Part shown: piece by piece, positions 17,982 through 27,626 of the stretch | Layout of the letters: every line of letters starts with the position of its first letter | How positions within the stretch are numbered: the first letter of the stretch is position 1 | NCBI GenBank assembly: GCA_964558115.1 | Contig: CAZLCI010000005.1 | Location: forward strand, 1-50,928 | Direction: 5' to 3' | DNA length: 50,928 nucleotides | DNA from: UBA3496 sp964558115 | GTDB lineage: Bacteria > UBA8248 | Notes under the pieces: generated by a model | Databases searched by the model: none | What the model was told of the DNA's origin: nothing | The model's input: the letters and a program-made list of their open reading frames with translations, nothing else | Made by a program: the position numbers and the translations under genes

Positions 17982-18581
17982 ATGAAATCTTTTTCTTTAA
18001 TTTCAATATTAATTTCTACTCTATTTGTTTTTTCTATTCCAAACGTTGTCTTTTCTGGTGAACCGAAGAATCAAATTAGAGGGAGTATAAATAATCTAAA
18101 GTTTGTCTTAGATAACCAATCTTTAAAGGGTACTGACAATTCGTCCGAAAGAAGAAAACAATTAAGGATGATTTTTGAAGAGCGATTTGACTTTAATGAG
18201 ATGGCTAAGAGGGCTTTATCAAGAGCTTGGCGTAAGAGAACAAAGAAAGAAAAAAAAGAATTTCTTTATTCATTTAAATATCTTTTAGAATCTACATATA
18301 TAGGAAAAATTGAGAGATATAATGGTCAAACTGTTCAATTTATGAAGGAATCAATTGACGGCAACTATGCAAAAGTAAAAACGTTGGTGATCACCAAAGA
18401 ACAACCTATAAGAGTTTATTATAAAATGCATAAGAAGAAACGGGATTGGTTAGTATATGATGTAATAATAGAGGGGGTTAGTCTAATAAAAACATATAGA
18501 GACCAATTCAAATCAATTCTTAACAGATCATCTTTTTCCGACTTACTTGATAAAATGCGGGCAAAACAATTCGAAAATTAA
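17982..18581 (+). CDS. mlaC: MlaC-type periplasmic phospholipid carrier
   Basis: A 199-residue Sec-exported protein with a signal peptide of about 25 residues ending near VVFSGEP. The mature part fits the MlaC/Ttg2D family: a FDFNEMAKRALSRAWRK segment near residues 65-85, then an alternating strand domain ending with VYDVIIEGVSLIKTYRDQF, the conserved family block. MlaC ferries phospholipids through the periplasm to MlaD. It is the last gene of the cluster and lies 58 bases after mlaD. Confidence 0.9.
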   Translation: MKSFSLISILISTLFVFSIPNVVFSGEPKNQIRGSINNLKFVLDNQSLKGTDNSSERRKQLRMIFEERFDFNEMAKRALSRAWRKRTKKEKKEFLYSFKYLLESTYIGKIERYNGQTVQFMKESIDGNYAKVKTLVITKEQPIRVYYKMHKKKRDWLVYDVIIEGVSLIKTYRDQFKSILNRSSFSDLLDKMRAKQFEN

Positions 18582-18587
18582 ATCAGA

Positions 18588-19781
18588 TTAAAAGTTTTCT
18601 AGTTTAGGTAACCTTAGAGCTAAAAGAAGTCCAAAGGTACCAAAGAAAATGCAAGTAATAGGCATAACAATAAGTATTCCAAAATAGTCTGCAATAACTC
18701 CGATTAATGGCATTGTCATACTTGAGCAAAACCATACTACACCTAACATAAAACTACTCGCTAAGGCAGCATGTTCTGGAATCATTTCCTGTGCATATGT
18801 AACAGAAACTCCCATCTGAGAGTAAAAAGCTGCGCCTGACAGAATTAAGAAAAGTAAACGAATAAAAATATCATTAGAGTAGAGTGAAATTCCTAAACAA
18901 GGTGTTCCTATCAAAAGCGAAAGAATTATTACTAATCTTCTACCAAAAAGATCTGAAAAATATCCACCACAAATTCCTCCAATCGCAGCAGCAAGTAAAA
19001 AGAAAGATATAGAAAAACCACCATCTGCAAAAGAATTTCCCTTTTCTATTAGATAAATTGAAAGATAAAAAGAGATAGACATAGTAACAACTGTACGGAA
19101 ATAATTAATAAACCAAAGTCCCATCAAAGAACGAAAAACTGTTACTAGAGATTTTAGATCTATTGGATTTTTCTCAGATTGTTTTTTATGAATTTCCTGT
19201 CCTGTATCTAAATTTAGAAAAAGTAATAAAAATCCAATAATAAAGACAACAATACAAGTATAAGGTAGCCCTTCAACTCCAAATTTTGTAACTACAAACG
19301 TAGCCATCGCCGCACCAAGACTAACACCCATCCTTCCCCCGGCAATATAAATAGAAACCCCTAATCCTTTCCTTTTTCCTGAAAATTGTACTGCTCTAAC
19401 TGAAGCTATTGGATGAAAACAGGCAGACCCCAAACCTGCTACAAAAAGCAATAAAAATAGCATTGGGATACTATTAACGGTCGTAGCAAATGCAATCAAT
19501 CCACCTAAAACTGGACCTAGTGCAAGTAACCAATTCTTTTGAAATCTATCTGCAATCATTCCAAAGATAGGTTGACCAAGGGCACCCGTAGCAGCAAGTG
19601 TTGGACCAAGAAATCCTACCAGAGAAAGAGGAATGTTTAGCATTTCTTTTAAAATAGGGATAATAGGAGATAAAAAACCGAAACAACTATCATTAGCAAT
19701 ATGAGCTATGACAAGAAAAGATAATTTCTTCCGATGAAAAGTAGGTTTTGTTTTTATAGCTACTGATTTATCAGATTGCAA
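18588..19781 (-). CDS. MFS transporter, fosmidomycin-resistance (Fsr)-like
   Basis: A 397-residue major facilitator with twelve predicted helices in two halves. The N-terminus (AHIANDSCFGFLSPIIPIL) and FGMIADRF loop resemble the Fsr/YfnC branch that exports fosmidomycin and related compounds. The second half has the matching GGYFSDLFGRR loop. GAGG five bases before TTG 19781 supports a TTG start right after the alaS stop (9 bases), so the gene is probably carried on the alaS transcript. The substrate is inferred only from family resemblance. Confidence 0.8.
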   Translation of the reverse strand: MQSDKSVAIKTKPTFHRKKLSFLVIAHIANDSCFGFLSPIIPILKEMLNIPLSLVGFLGPTLAATGALGQPIFGMIADRFQKNWLLALGPVLGGLIAFATTVNSIPMLFLLLFVAGLGSACFHPIASVRAVQFSGKRKGLGVSIYIAGGRMGVSLGAAMATFVVTKFGVEGLPYTCIVVFIIGFLLLFLNLDTGQEIHKKQSEKNPIDLKSLVTVFRSLMGLWFINYFRTVVTMSISFYLSIYLIEKGNSFADGGFSISFFLLAAAIGGICGGYFSDLFGRRLVIILSLLIGTPCLGISLYSNDIFIRLLFLILSGAAFYSQMGVSVTYAQEMIPEHAALASSFMLGVVWFCSSMTMPLIGVIADYFGILIVMPITCIFFGTFGLLLALRLPKLENF

Positions 19782-19790
19782 AAAAACCTC

Positions 19791-22439
19791 TTATTCAGAA
19801 TGATTCTTAATAAGGGTAGAAATATTTGAAAGTACTTGATCTATTTTATGAATATCATTCCCTCCGCCCGCTTGCGCAAAATCAGGACGCCCTCCTCCTT
19901 TACCTCCAAGTCGAGATGCGATTTTGCCAACTAATTTTCCTGCATGTACACGGTCCAAAATATCTTTTGTAACTCCTACAGCAATTGATATTTTTTCATC
20001 AGAAACTGTAATTATAATTACAACTCCACTTTTAATTTTTGATTTCGAAAAATCAATCATACTTCTGAGTTCTTTAGAATCAATACCATCATGACGAACT
20101 GCAACAAATCGAACCCCATCAATTTCTTGACAATTTTCAATTAGTCTTTGTAACTCAGATGTTGATTCTTTAGTTCTTAAAGAACTCAACTCTTTTTCAA
20201 GATTTTTAGAACGTTCTAATAATTCTTCAACCCTTTTTATTTCTTCATTTGCTGAAGATTTTAGAATCTGTCTAATTATATTCAATTTTTTTTGTTCATC
20301 CCTTGCATTTAAAAAAGCAGATTCTCCTGATAATGCTTCAATTCGCCTTACACCTGATGCAACACTACTCTCTTGCATAATTCTGAAAAGACCAATCTGC
20401 CCAGTAGAATTCACATGAGTACCTCCGCATAATTCTTTGCTAAAATCCCCGATTGAAACAACTCTCACATTGTCACCATATCTTTCTCCGAATAATGCAG
20501 TAGCTCCAATAGAAAGTGCATCATCTAAGGACATTTCACGTGTAAGAACTTCCCTATTTTTTGTTATAAAATTATTGACTATATCTTCAACTTGTTCTTT
20601 TTCATTCTGTGAAAGAGAAGCAAAATGTGTAAAATCAAAACGAAGTCTGTTTGGAGACAAATGAGAACCTGCCTGCTTAACATGATCTCCCAAAACCTCT
20701 CTTAGGGCATGATGCAATAAATGAGTAGCAGTATGATTGACGGATAATTTAGTTCTTCTCAAATCATCTATTTTTGTCATTATTTTTTGTTTTTGAGATA
20801 ACTCTCCACGTTCTATATAAATTTTAATAACATTTAAATTTGTAGATGGTTTATTCGTATCCAAAACTATAGCCGAACCAGAATCCCATTCAATACGACC
20901 TTGATCTCCTTCCTGACCACCTGATTCAGCGTAAAATGGAGTAGGATCTATTAAAACATCCACTTTCGATCCTGTTTCTGCTTTTTTCACCTCTATATTA
21001 TCTTTAACTATCGTAAGTACTTGGGATGAAACAGAAAATTCCGAATATCCTTGGAAACGAATATCCCCAAAAGTACTCTCTAATTTTTTCCAGATTTCCT
21101 CTACAGCAAGTTCTCCAGAACCTTTCCAAAAAGAACGAGCTCTCTCACGCTGACCATTCATAGCCTGATCAAATGATTTGTGATCTATTTCCAGACCCTG
21201 CGATGATGATGTTTCGATCGCTAAATCTAAAGGATATCCATAAGTATCAAGAAGAGTAAAAACATCCTCTCCGGGAATAATTTTATTTTCAGATTCTTGA
21301 GCTTTTTCACATAATTCATCCATTCTTGGTTGTGCCTGTGATAAAGTTTTAGAAAATCTTTCTTCTTCAACGGCAGATATTTTAGAAATAAAGTTAAGAT
21401 TATCTTGTAACTCTGGATAGGCAGAACCCATATTTTCAGACAAAACGGATGCAGTTTCTGACAAAAAGGGATCTTTGATACCAAGGACTCTAGCGTGTCT
21501 CATAGCACGACGGGCAATTTTTCTCAAAACATACCCTCTTCCCTCATTGCTTGGCAAAATACCATCGCAAATCAAAAAACTTACCGCTCTACTATGATCG
21601 GCAATAACTCTAAAAGAAACATCTATATCGTTTTCACTTTCTTGATAAGATATCCCAGTTTTATTTTCACAAAAATTTATCACTGGCATTAATAAATCAG
21701 TATGAAAATTACTATTTTTATTCTGTAAAACAGACACAAGACGTTCTAGACCCATCCCTGTATCAACGGAAGGCTTTGGCAATAAATTTAAATTCCCTTT
21801 TGAATCACGATCATATTGCATAAAAACTAGATTCCATAATTCTAAGAATCGATCTCCATCATCATCATGTTCTCCTGGAGGAGATCCGTTAAGTCCTGCT
21901 CCTTGATCAAATATTAACTCAGAACAGGGACCACAAGGTCCTGTATCACCCATCGACCAAAAATTATCTTTTTCACCCATTCTCACAATACGATTCGATG
22001 GAACTCCTATTCTTTTCGACCATATTTGTTCTGCTTCATCATCTTCTAGAAAAACGGTTACCCAGATTTTATCACTATCGAGACCGATTTCACTTACCAA
22101 AAATTCCCATGCAAATTCAATTGCAGATTCCTTGAAATAATCTCCAAAAGAAAAATTGCCTAACATCTCGAAAAAAGTATGGTGACGAGCTGTCCTACCT
22201 ACATTTTCGAGATCATTATGTTTTCCACTAACACGAAGGCATTTTTGGGATGTGGTCGCTCTATTATAATTTCTTTTGTCTAATCCAGTGAAAACATCTT
22301 TAAATTGAACCATTCCTGCATTAGTAAATAAAAGAGTGGGATCACTTAATGGTATGAGAGAAGAACTCCTTACCAATTGATGATTTTTATTCGAAAAAAA
22401 TTCCAGAAAAGTGGAACGAATTTCATTTCCTGTCATCAT
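19791..22439 (-). CDS. alaS: Alanyl-tRNA synthetase
   Basis: A full-length synthetase of 882 residues that charges tRNA-Ala and edits mischarged Ser and Gly. The class II core begins with FLEFFSNKNHQ and includes the CLRVSGKHNDLENVG block. The editing domain has HTATHLLHH and the zinc motif CGGTH near residue 671. The C-Ala domain ends with KGGGRPDFAQAGG. ATG 22439 is followed by a second ATG. An AGG sits 7 bases upstream, and a longer frame from TTG 22454 lacks support. It is followed closely by the MFS gene. Confidence 0.95.
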   Translation of the reverse strand: MMTGNEIRSTFLEFFSNKNHQLVRSSSLIPLSDPTLLFTNAGMVQFKDVFTGLDKRNYNRATTSQKCLRVSGKHNDLENVGRTARHHTFFEMLGNFSFGDYFKESAIEFAWEFLVSEIGLDSDKIWVTVFLEDDEAEQIWSKRIGVPSNRIVRMGEKDNFWSMGDTGPCGPCSELIFDQGAGLNGSPPGEHDDDGDRFLELWNLVFMQYDRDSKGNLNLLPKPSVDTGMGLERLVSVLQNKNSNFHTDLLMPVINFCENKTGISYQESENDIDVSFRVIADHSRAVSFLICDGILPSNEGRGYVLRKIARRAMRHARVLGIKDPFLSETASVLSENMGSAYPELQDNLNFISKISAVEEERFSKTLSQAQPRMDELCEKAQESENKIIPGEDVFTLLDTYGYPLDLAIETSSSQGLEIDHKSFDQAMNGQRERARSFWKGSGELAVEEIWKKLESTFGDIRFQGYSEFSVSSQVLTIVKDNIEVKKAETGSKVDVLIDPTPFYAESGGQEGDQGRIEWDSGSAIVLDTNKPSTNLNVIKIYIERGELSQKQKIMTKIDDLRRTKLSVNHTATHLLHHALREVLGDHVKQAGSHLSPNRLRFDFTHFASLSQNEKEQVEDIVNNFITKNREVLTREMSLDDALSIGATALFGERYGDNVRVVSIGDFSKELCGGTHVNSTGQIGLFRIMQESSVASGVRRIEALSGESAFLNARDEQKKLNIIRQILKSSANEEIKRVEELLERSKNLEKELSSLRTKESTSELQRLIENCQEIDGVRFVAVRHDGIDSKELRSMIDFSKSKIKSGVVIIITVSDEKISIAVGVTKDILDRVHAGKLVGKIASRLGGKGGGRPDFAQAGGGNDIHKIDQVLSNISTLIKNHSE

Positions 22440-22471
22440 ATCATCGCCTATCAAATAGAAAAATCACTATT

Positions 22472-24004
22472 TCAAACAACAACCTGTTCTTTATATATAC
22501 CAAAAACATTTCGAAGTTCATCAGAGATCTCACCTAAAGTAGCATGAGATTTCGCAGCATTCAAAATATAAGGTATTAAATTACCATCATTTTTAGCTGC
22601 ATCAGAAAGAGATTTTAAAGAATCAATTGTTTTTTTATTGTTTCTTGTTTTTTTAAGTCTTTTTAATCTTCTGCGTTGTTCTCTCTCAATTTCTGGATTT
22701 ATCTTTGTCAAAGGAACGTCAAAATCATCATCTTTATTAAAACAATTGAGACCAATAATTTTCTTACTTCCTTCATCGATTTCTTTCTGATATTTAAACG
22801 CACTTTCTTGAATTTCTCTTTGAATCCATCCATTTTGAATAGATGCAACTATTCCACCCATTGAATCAATTTTTTCAATCAAACTTAACGCATTTTTTTC
22901 TAATTCTAAAGTCATTTTCTCAAGAATATAAGCACCGCCACAAGGATCTACTGTGGCTGGAATATTCGTCTCTTCAGCAACTATCTGTTGAGTCCTTAGA
23001 GCCAAGCTTGCTGTTTCTTCTGTAGGAAGAGAAAGTGCTTCATCCCAAGAGTTTGTATGTAAAGACTGAGTTCCACCTAAAACAGCGGCTAAAGCCTGGT
23101 GTGAAGTTCTAATTATATTGTTTTTAGGTTGTTGAGCTACCAGAGAACTCCCTGCAGTCTGTGCATGGAAACGAAATTTACATGACTCTTCATTTTTACA
23201 TCCAAATCTTTCCTTCATTATTTTAGCCCAAAGTGTTCTTGAAGCTCTAAATTTTGCGATTTCTTCTAAAAAATTATTATGTACATTCATAAAAAATGAA
23301 ATTCGTTTACCTATAACATCAGGATCCATCCCAGAATCTATAGCAGATTGAACATAAGTTATAGCATTCGATAATGTAAATGCGACTTCTTGTATAGCAT
23401 TAGAACCAGCCTCTCGAATATGATATCCACTTATAGAAATAGGATTCCATTTTGGCATTTTTTTACTACAAAAAGAAATCGAATCAGATATGAGTCTTAG
23501 ACTATTTTTCAAGGGGTATATATAAGTTCCACGGGCAATATATTCTTTCAAAGCATCATTCTGAATTGTTCCTCTTAAATTACTTATTTTAAAACCCCTT
23601 TTTTCTGCTATAGCTATGTAAAAACATAACAAGATTGTAGCTGTAGAATTTATAGTCATAGAAGTAGAAACTTTATCAAGAGGAATATCCTTGAATAACA
23701 AATCCATATCCTCAATTGAAGATATAGATACTCCTACACGTCCAACTTCTCCTTCAGACAAATGATTATCCGCGTCGTAACCAATCTGAGTAGGCAAGTC
23801 GAATGCAACTGAAATTCCCATTTGTCCTTTAGACAACAAATATTTATACCTTTTATTACTTTCTGAAGCAGACCCGAAGCCTGCGTATTGACGCATTGTC
23901 CAAAATCTTCCTCTGTACATATTTGGACGTATTCCTCTAGTAAACGGAAACTTCCCAGGTATTGTGTTTTCAACATTATTTATAGAATCATGAGATTTTT
24001 TCAT
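22472..24004 (-). CDS. Methylmalonyl-CoA mutase-family large subunit (acyl-CoA mutase, no B12 domain)
   Basis: The 510-residue protein covers the substrate-binding TIM barrel of B12-dependent acyl-CoA mutases. Recognisable blocks are TRGIRPNMYRGRFWTMRQYAG at the start (20 or so residues from 22), GTIQNDALKEY near 146, RFHAQTAGSSLVAQQP near 286, and LGGTQSLHTNSWDEAL. The C-terminal DxHxxG cobalamin-binding domain is absent, as in two-subunit enzymes whose small subunit binds B12. The AQQP form resembles archaeal-type and isobutyryl-CoA-type large subunits more than the canonical MutB. No small subunit or chaperone is in the window, so the exact substrate (methylmalonyl-, isobutyryl- or another CoA ester) is open. 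Confidence 0.85.
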   Translation of the reverse strand: MKKSHDSINNVENTIPGKFPFTRGIRPNMYRGRFWTMRQYAGFGSASESNKRYKYLLSKGQMGISVAFDLPTQIGYDADNHLSEGEVGRVGVSISSIEDMDLLFKDIPLDKVSTSMTINSTATILLCFYIAIAEKRGFKISNLRGTIQNDALKEYIARGTYIYPLKNSLRLISDSISFCSKKMPKWNPISISGYHIREAGSNAIQEVAFTLSNAITYVQSAIDSGMDPDVIGKRISFFMNVHNNFLEEIAKFRASRTLWAKIMKERFGCKNEESCKFRFHAQTAGSSLVAQQPKNNIIRTSHQALAAVLGGTQSLHTNSWDEALSLPTEETASLALRTQQIVAEETNIPATVDPCGGAYILEKMTLELEKNALSLIEKIDSMGGIVASIQNGWIQREIQESAFKYQKEIDEGSKKIIGLNCFNKDDDFDVPLTKINPEIEREQRRRLKRLKKTRNNKKTIDSLKSLSDAAKNDGNLIPYILNAAKSHATLGEISDELRNVFGIYKEQVVV

Positions 24005-24076
24005 TTTTAGAACTTTGCTTTTTAAACGCAGAAATCAAAGGTTAGAAAAAATTAAAATATATATTAGAAAAAATTC

Positions 24077-24865
24077 CTATTCTTCTGTTTCTCCTATTAT
24101 AGAAATCCTTTTAATAGAATTAGCCCTTTTAGTAATAGAGTCAATATCGATTAAAACACCATTGAGTTGTCCATTTCCTTTTGCAGGTTCTAATCTTCTA
24201 GGTATTCCCATAAGAAATTTTTCAAGCACTATAGATGTATCCATACCTATAACTGAATTAAAAGCACCTGTCATACCTACATCAGTTATATAAGCAGTGC
24301 CCTTTGGAAGAACTTTATTATCTGCAGTTTGAATATGAGTATGAGTTCCAACAACCGCAGAAACTTTGCCATCAAGGTACCATCCCATAGCAACCTTTTC
24401 ACTAGTGGTTTCTCCGTGAAAATCGACAAAAATTACATATTCCTGATCGTTTAGGTTTGCTAATAATTTTTCAACTTTTCTAAACGGACAATCAACGGAA
24501 GGCATAAAAACTCTTCCCATAAGATTGATAACAACTATTTTAGGAGAAGAACTAGAAGATATATATATACCACTGCCAGGGTTGGACTCTGGGTAATTTG
24601 CAGGTCGAAGTAATCTTGGTTCGGTAAACATAAAATCTTTAATTTCTTTTCGGTCCCAGACATGGTTCCCAGTGGTTATTACATCTGCACCACACTCGAA
24701 AAGATCATCTGCGTTCTGAATATTAATACCAAAACCACCCGCTGAGTTTTCTCCATTAATAACACAAAAATCCACGGAATAGTCTTGTTTTAAGAGTGGA
24801 ACTCTCTCAACAGCCATCTTTCTGCCAACTTTTCCAGTAACATCACCAATAAATAAAATTTTCAT
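24077..24865 (-). CDS. ymdB: YmdB-family metallophosphoesterase
   Basis: From ATG 24865 the protein is 262 residues and starts directly with the family motif MKILFIGDVTGKVGR. Further metal-ligand motifs are NGENSAGGFG near 37-46, TGNHVWDRKE near 66-75, and VDFHGETTSEK and VVGTHTHIQTAD later on. The family is a dimetal phosphodiesterase active on 2',3'-cyclic nucleotides. It follows rny by 7 bases, the same pairing seen in Bacillus (ymdA-ymdB). A longer frame from 24904 overlaps rny and is rejected. Confidence 0.92.
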   Translation of the reverse strand: MKILFIGDVTGKVGRKMAVERVPLLKQDYSVDFCVINGENSAGGFGINIQNADDLFECGADVITTGNHVWDRKEIKDFMFTEPRLLRPANYPESNPGSGIYISSSSSPKIVVINLMGRVFMPSVDCPFRKVEKLLANLNDQEYVIFVDFHGETTSEKVAMGWYLDGKVSAVVGTHTHIQTADNKVLPKGTAYITDVGMTGAFNSVIGMDTSIVLEKFLMGIPRRLEPAKGNGQLNGVLIDIDSITKRANSIKRISIIGETEE

Positions 24866-24872
24866 TGACTTA

Positions 24873-26447
24873 TTAATGAGCGGTAGCCATGTGACGAGTT
24901 TCACGAATAACAGTTACGATTATCTCTCCAGGATAAGTTTGCTCAGATTCAATACGTTTTGCTATATCCCTAGCTAAAAAATCTGCCTGTGAATCAGAAA
25001 CACTTTCAGGTAAAACGCTTACTCTTATCTCACGTCCAGCCTGAAGAGCATAACATTTTTCAACACCTTTAAAGGAATTTGCTATTCCCTCTAAAGCCTC
25101 TAGTCTTTTAACATAACTCTCTGCAATTTCACGTCGTGCACCAGGTCTGGCTGCTGATAATGTATCTGCTGCTTTTACTAAAACAGACTCTATACAATTC
25201 GGTTCTTCATCCTCATGATGCGAAACGATAGCATTAAGAACTTGAGGAGGCTCTTTAAACCTTTTTGCCATGTCATAACCAATTTCAACATGAGAACCTT
25301 CTATCTCGTGTGTAGCAGATTTTCCAATATCATGAAAAAGACCTGCTCTTTTTGCCATATAAGGATCTAAACCTAATTCATTTGCAAGAATTCCAGCTAA
25401 ATGAGCAACCTCTTTAGAATGCTCAAGTGCATTTTGACTATAACTTGTTCTATATTTCATTCGACCAAGATATTTAATTAATTCTGGATGTACATCTTTT
25501 ATTGAAAGTTCAATTACCGCGTCTTTTCCTGCTTGTAGAATAAGATTTTCTATTTCTTTGGTAGTTTTTTTTACTACTTCCTCTATTCTGCCTGGATGAA
25601 TTCGACCATCTTCAACCAAGTATTCAAGGGATAACCTAGCTATTTCTCTTCTAACCTTATCAAAAGCTGAAACAACTACAGCCTCTGGAGTGTCATCGAC
25701 TATGATATCCACACCAGTTGCCATCTCAAGTGCACGAATGTTTCTTCCCTCCCGACCTATAATTCTACCCTTCATCTCTTCGCTTGGAATTGAAACAACA
25801 CTCACCAAACTCTCTGCAACATAATCATTTGAAAATCTTTCAGCAGCACTTGCAATTAACTTCTGTGATTCCATTGTTAAATTTTGTTTAACCTTTTCTT
25901 CATATTTTTTAATTTCTTCATGTATATCTTTTTTAGCTTGTTCTTCATATTTTTGCATTAATTCTTTTTTTGCATCTTCTGCAGTTAAACCTGAAATCCT
26001 TTCCAACTTTAAATTCTCTTGCTCTATTAGTTGAATATAATGTTTTTCGTTTTCTTCTATCTTTTTTTCACGTTCTTGTATCTGTGAAACCCGTTTTTCA
26101 ATTGAAAAATCTTTAGAATCAAGACTTTGTCTTCTTTTATCGAGAACTTCTTCTCTTTGAGTCAAACGCTCTTCAATTTTCTGCAACTCATCAGATCTAC
26201 CTTTATTTTCATCAACCAATTTCTCTCTAAGTTGAAACATTTTTCCTTTATAATCAATGTCTAAATCCTTGATTTTTTGATTTAATTTTTCCTCAGCATC
26301 ATGCTCTCTAGACTTTATTTTACCCTCAAAATCATTTTGGACTTTTGTAAGAGTTTTTTTTGAATTAAAGATTACATAAAAAATAATCACACCACTTAAG
26401 ACCATTAAAATGCTAAAAATGATCAATAAATTTGGTATTGTTAGCAT
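24873..26447 (-). CDS. rny: Ribonuclease Y
   Basis: A 524-residue membrane-anchored endoribonuclease that starts mRNA decay. An N-terminal transmembrane helix (about 7-28) is followed by a long charged coiled coil to about residue 205, the KH domain (MKGRIIGREGRNIRALE), and the HD domain with the metal motif HDIGK and neighbouring LEHSKEVAHLAG. AGGAGG six bases before ATG 26447 fixes the start over the GTG at 26453. RNase Y in place of RNase E as a main decay enzyme is common outside gamma- and betaproteobacteria. It sits directly upstream of ymdB. Confidence 0.95.
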   Translation of the reverse strand: MLTIPNLLIIFSILMVLSGVIIFYVIFNSKKTLTKVQNDFEGKIKSREHDAEEKLNQKIKDLDIDYKGKMFQLREKLVDENKGRSDELQKIEERLTQREEVLDKRRQSLDSKDFSIEKRVSQIQEREKKIEENEKHYIQLIEQENLKLERISGLTAEDAKKELMQKYEEQAKKDIHEEIKKYEEKVKQNLTMESQKLIASAAERFSNDYVAESLVSVVSIPSEEMKGRIIGREGRNIRALEMATGVDIIVDDTPEAVVVSAFDKVRREIARLSLEYLVEDGRIHPGRIEEVVKKTTKEIENLILQAGKDAVIELSIKDVHPELIKYLGRMKYRTSYSQNALEHSKEVAHLAGILANELGLDPYMAKRAGLFHDIGKSATHEIEGSHVEIGYDMAKRFKEPPQVLNAIVSHHEDEEPNCIESVLVKAADTLSAARPGARREIAESYVKRLEALEGIANSFKGVEKCYALQAGREIRVSVLPESVSDSQADFLARDIAKRIESEQTYPGEIIVTVIRETRHMATAH

Positions 26448-26463
26448 TGGCACCTCCTATATT

Positions 26464-27060
26464 TTAGCAAGAACATCTGATCAACTCTTTATCGGTAATT
26501 ATCCAATCTAGATTTTGATCCCATTCTCTTGATGGCAAATCCTGTTTCCAAAAAAGTTGAAATGAAAATCCAACTCCTACTCTTATAGTTTTTAAATCTA
26601 AAATACTTAAAATTCTATCGTAAAAACCTTTTCCATAACCCAATCTAGTTCCATTTAAGTCAAATGCTAAACCAGGGGTTAAAATTACATCAAAAACTGA
26701 AGAATCAACTTTAACGCTACAATCATTAGGCTCTAAAATATTCGAATATCCAACTGAAAAATCTTCTCCATAATTATTCACAGAATAAAAATCTAGACGT
26801 TTACCATTCACTTTCGGGAAATAAAAAACTCTATTAGAATTTTTATTAAGATCCCAAATCGAAGAAATATCAATCTCCTTTTTTTCATGAATCGGATGAA
26901 AAATAGCTATATTTCTTAGTTGAAAAATAGTAAAAAATACTTCTAATCTATTACACAAATTAAGACTAAATGCTCTTCGGTTACTTTCAGAGACTTCGCT
27001 CCTTAGTTTTTTCATTTTTTCTCTTAATGCACTTTTCTTTGTTAGGTTTAAAGTACTCAT
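26464..27060 (-). CDS. 5-formyltetrahydrofolate cyclo-ligase
   Basis: The 198-residue enzyme converts 5-formyl-THF to 5,10-methenyl-THF with ATP. The C-terminal motif TRLGYGKGFYDR is the family signature, and VILTPGLAFDLNG precedes it. The N-terminal KKSALREKMKKLR resembles the usual ALR start. It is encoded immediately downstream of the 6S RNA gene, the arrangement (zapA, ssrS, ygfA) widespread in proteobacteria. It ends 17 bases before the rny start. Confidence 0.93.
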   Translation of the reverse strand: MSTLNLTKKSALREKMKKLRSEVSESNRRAFSLNLCNRLEVFFTIFQLRNIAIFHPIHEKKEIDISSIWDLNKNSNRVFYFPKVNGKRLDFYSVNNYGEDFSVGYSNILEPNDCSVKVDSSVFDVILTPGLAFDLNGTRLGYGKGFYDRILSILDLKTIRVGVGFSFQLFWKQDLPSREWDQNLDWIITDKELIRCSC

Positions 27061-27084
27061 AATTATAATCCCATAAAATAAGAA

Positions 27085-27275
27085 AAGCAGTCGACCCCAT
27101 CATTGTGCCGTGTGAGTTAAACTATGAACCCAGCCATGGCCAGGTGGGCATCCAAAATGGGGCTTTAGGTTCAAATCCAATTGGAAATGACTCACCACCT
27201 CATAGAAGGATTCCCTTTTCAAAAATTACTGGGTCAAATGCTTTTGCCCATCACGTTCACGACAGGGTCTTTTAA
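27085..27275 (-). ncRNA. ssrS: 6S RNA
   Basis: The 275-base gap between zapA and the cyclo-ligase gene holds a strongly paired RNA in the classic ssrS location. Its ends pair: GACCC starting at 27269 on the minus strand pairs with GGGGTC ending at 27093, extending to about 11 pairs with G-U wobbles, then CGTGA with TCACA-type pairing after an internal loop. Further in, AGGTGG pairs with CCACCT, leaving a large open central region before an apical stem. This is the promoter-mimic layout of 6S RNA, which traps the housekeeping RNA polymerase. A T-rich run follows the 3' end. Exact ends are estimates. Confidence 0.8.
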
Positions 27276-27335
27276 AAATACAATGGGAAAAATACAGAGG
27301 AGAGAGAAAGAAAATATTAGAAATTAAATCTGAAT

Positions 27336-27611
27336 TTAAACAGTTTCCTTAATCAATTCAATTAGCTTATCTGTTTTTTGAGATACAGCTTCATTACTAT
27401 CAATTAAGTTTTTTTGTTCACTAAAAAAATCATTAGCAATATTCATGGATGCCAATAAAACTACCTTAAGAGGATCATTGCTCTGTCTAGAAACTTTCAT
27501 AATTTGTTTATCAACATAATCTGCGAGTTTCTGAGCATACTCTGTATCAGCATCACTCTTTAAATTCAAAACTTGTCCAAAAATTTTCAAAGTTAATTTC
27601 TTCTCACTCAT
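27336..27611 (-). CDS. zapA: Cell division protein ZapA
   Basis: A 91-residue protein of the ZapA family that bundles FtsZ filaments at midcell. The N-terminal globular part (LTLKIFGQVLNLKSD) is followed by AQKLADYVDKQI and a long helix containing LLASMNIANDFF, the conserved family segment. The C-terminal helix forms the tetramer coiled coil. It lies between a short coiled-coil gene and the 6S RNA gene on the same strand. Confidence 0.88.
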   Translation of the reverse strand: MSEKKLTLKIFGQVLNLKSDADTEYAQKLADYVDKQIMKVSRQSNDPLKVVLLASMNIANDFFSEQKNLIDSNEAVSQKTDKLIELIKETV

Positions 27612-27626
27612 CCTTCATCCCATTAA

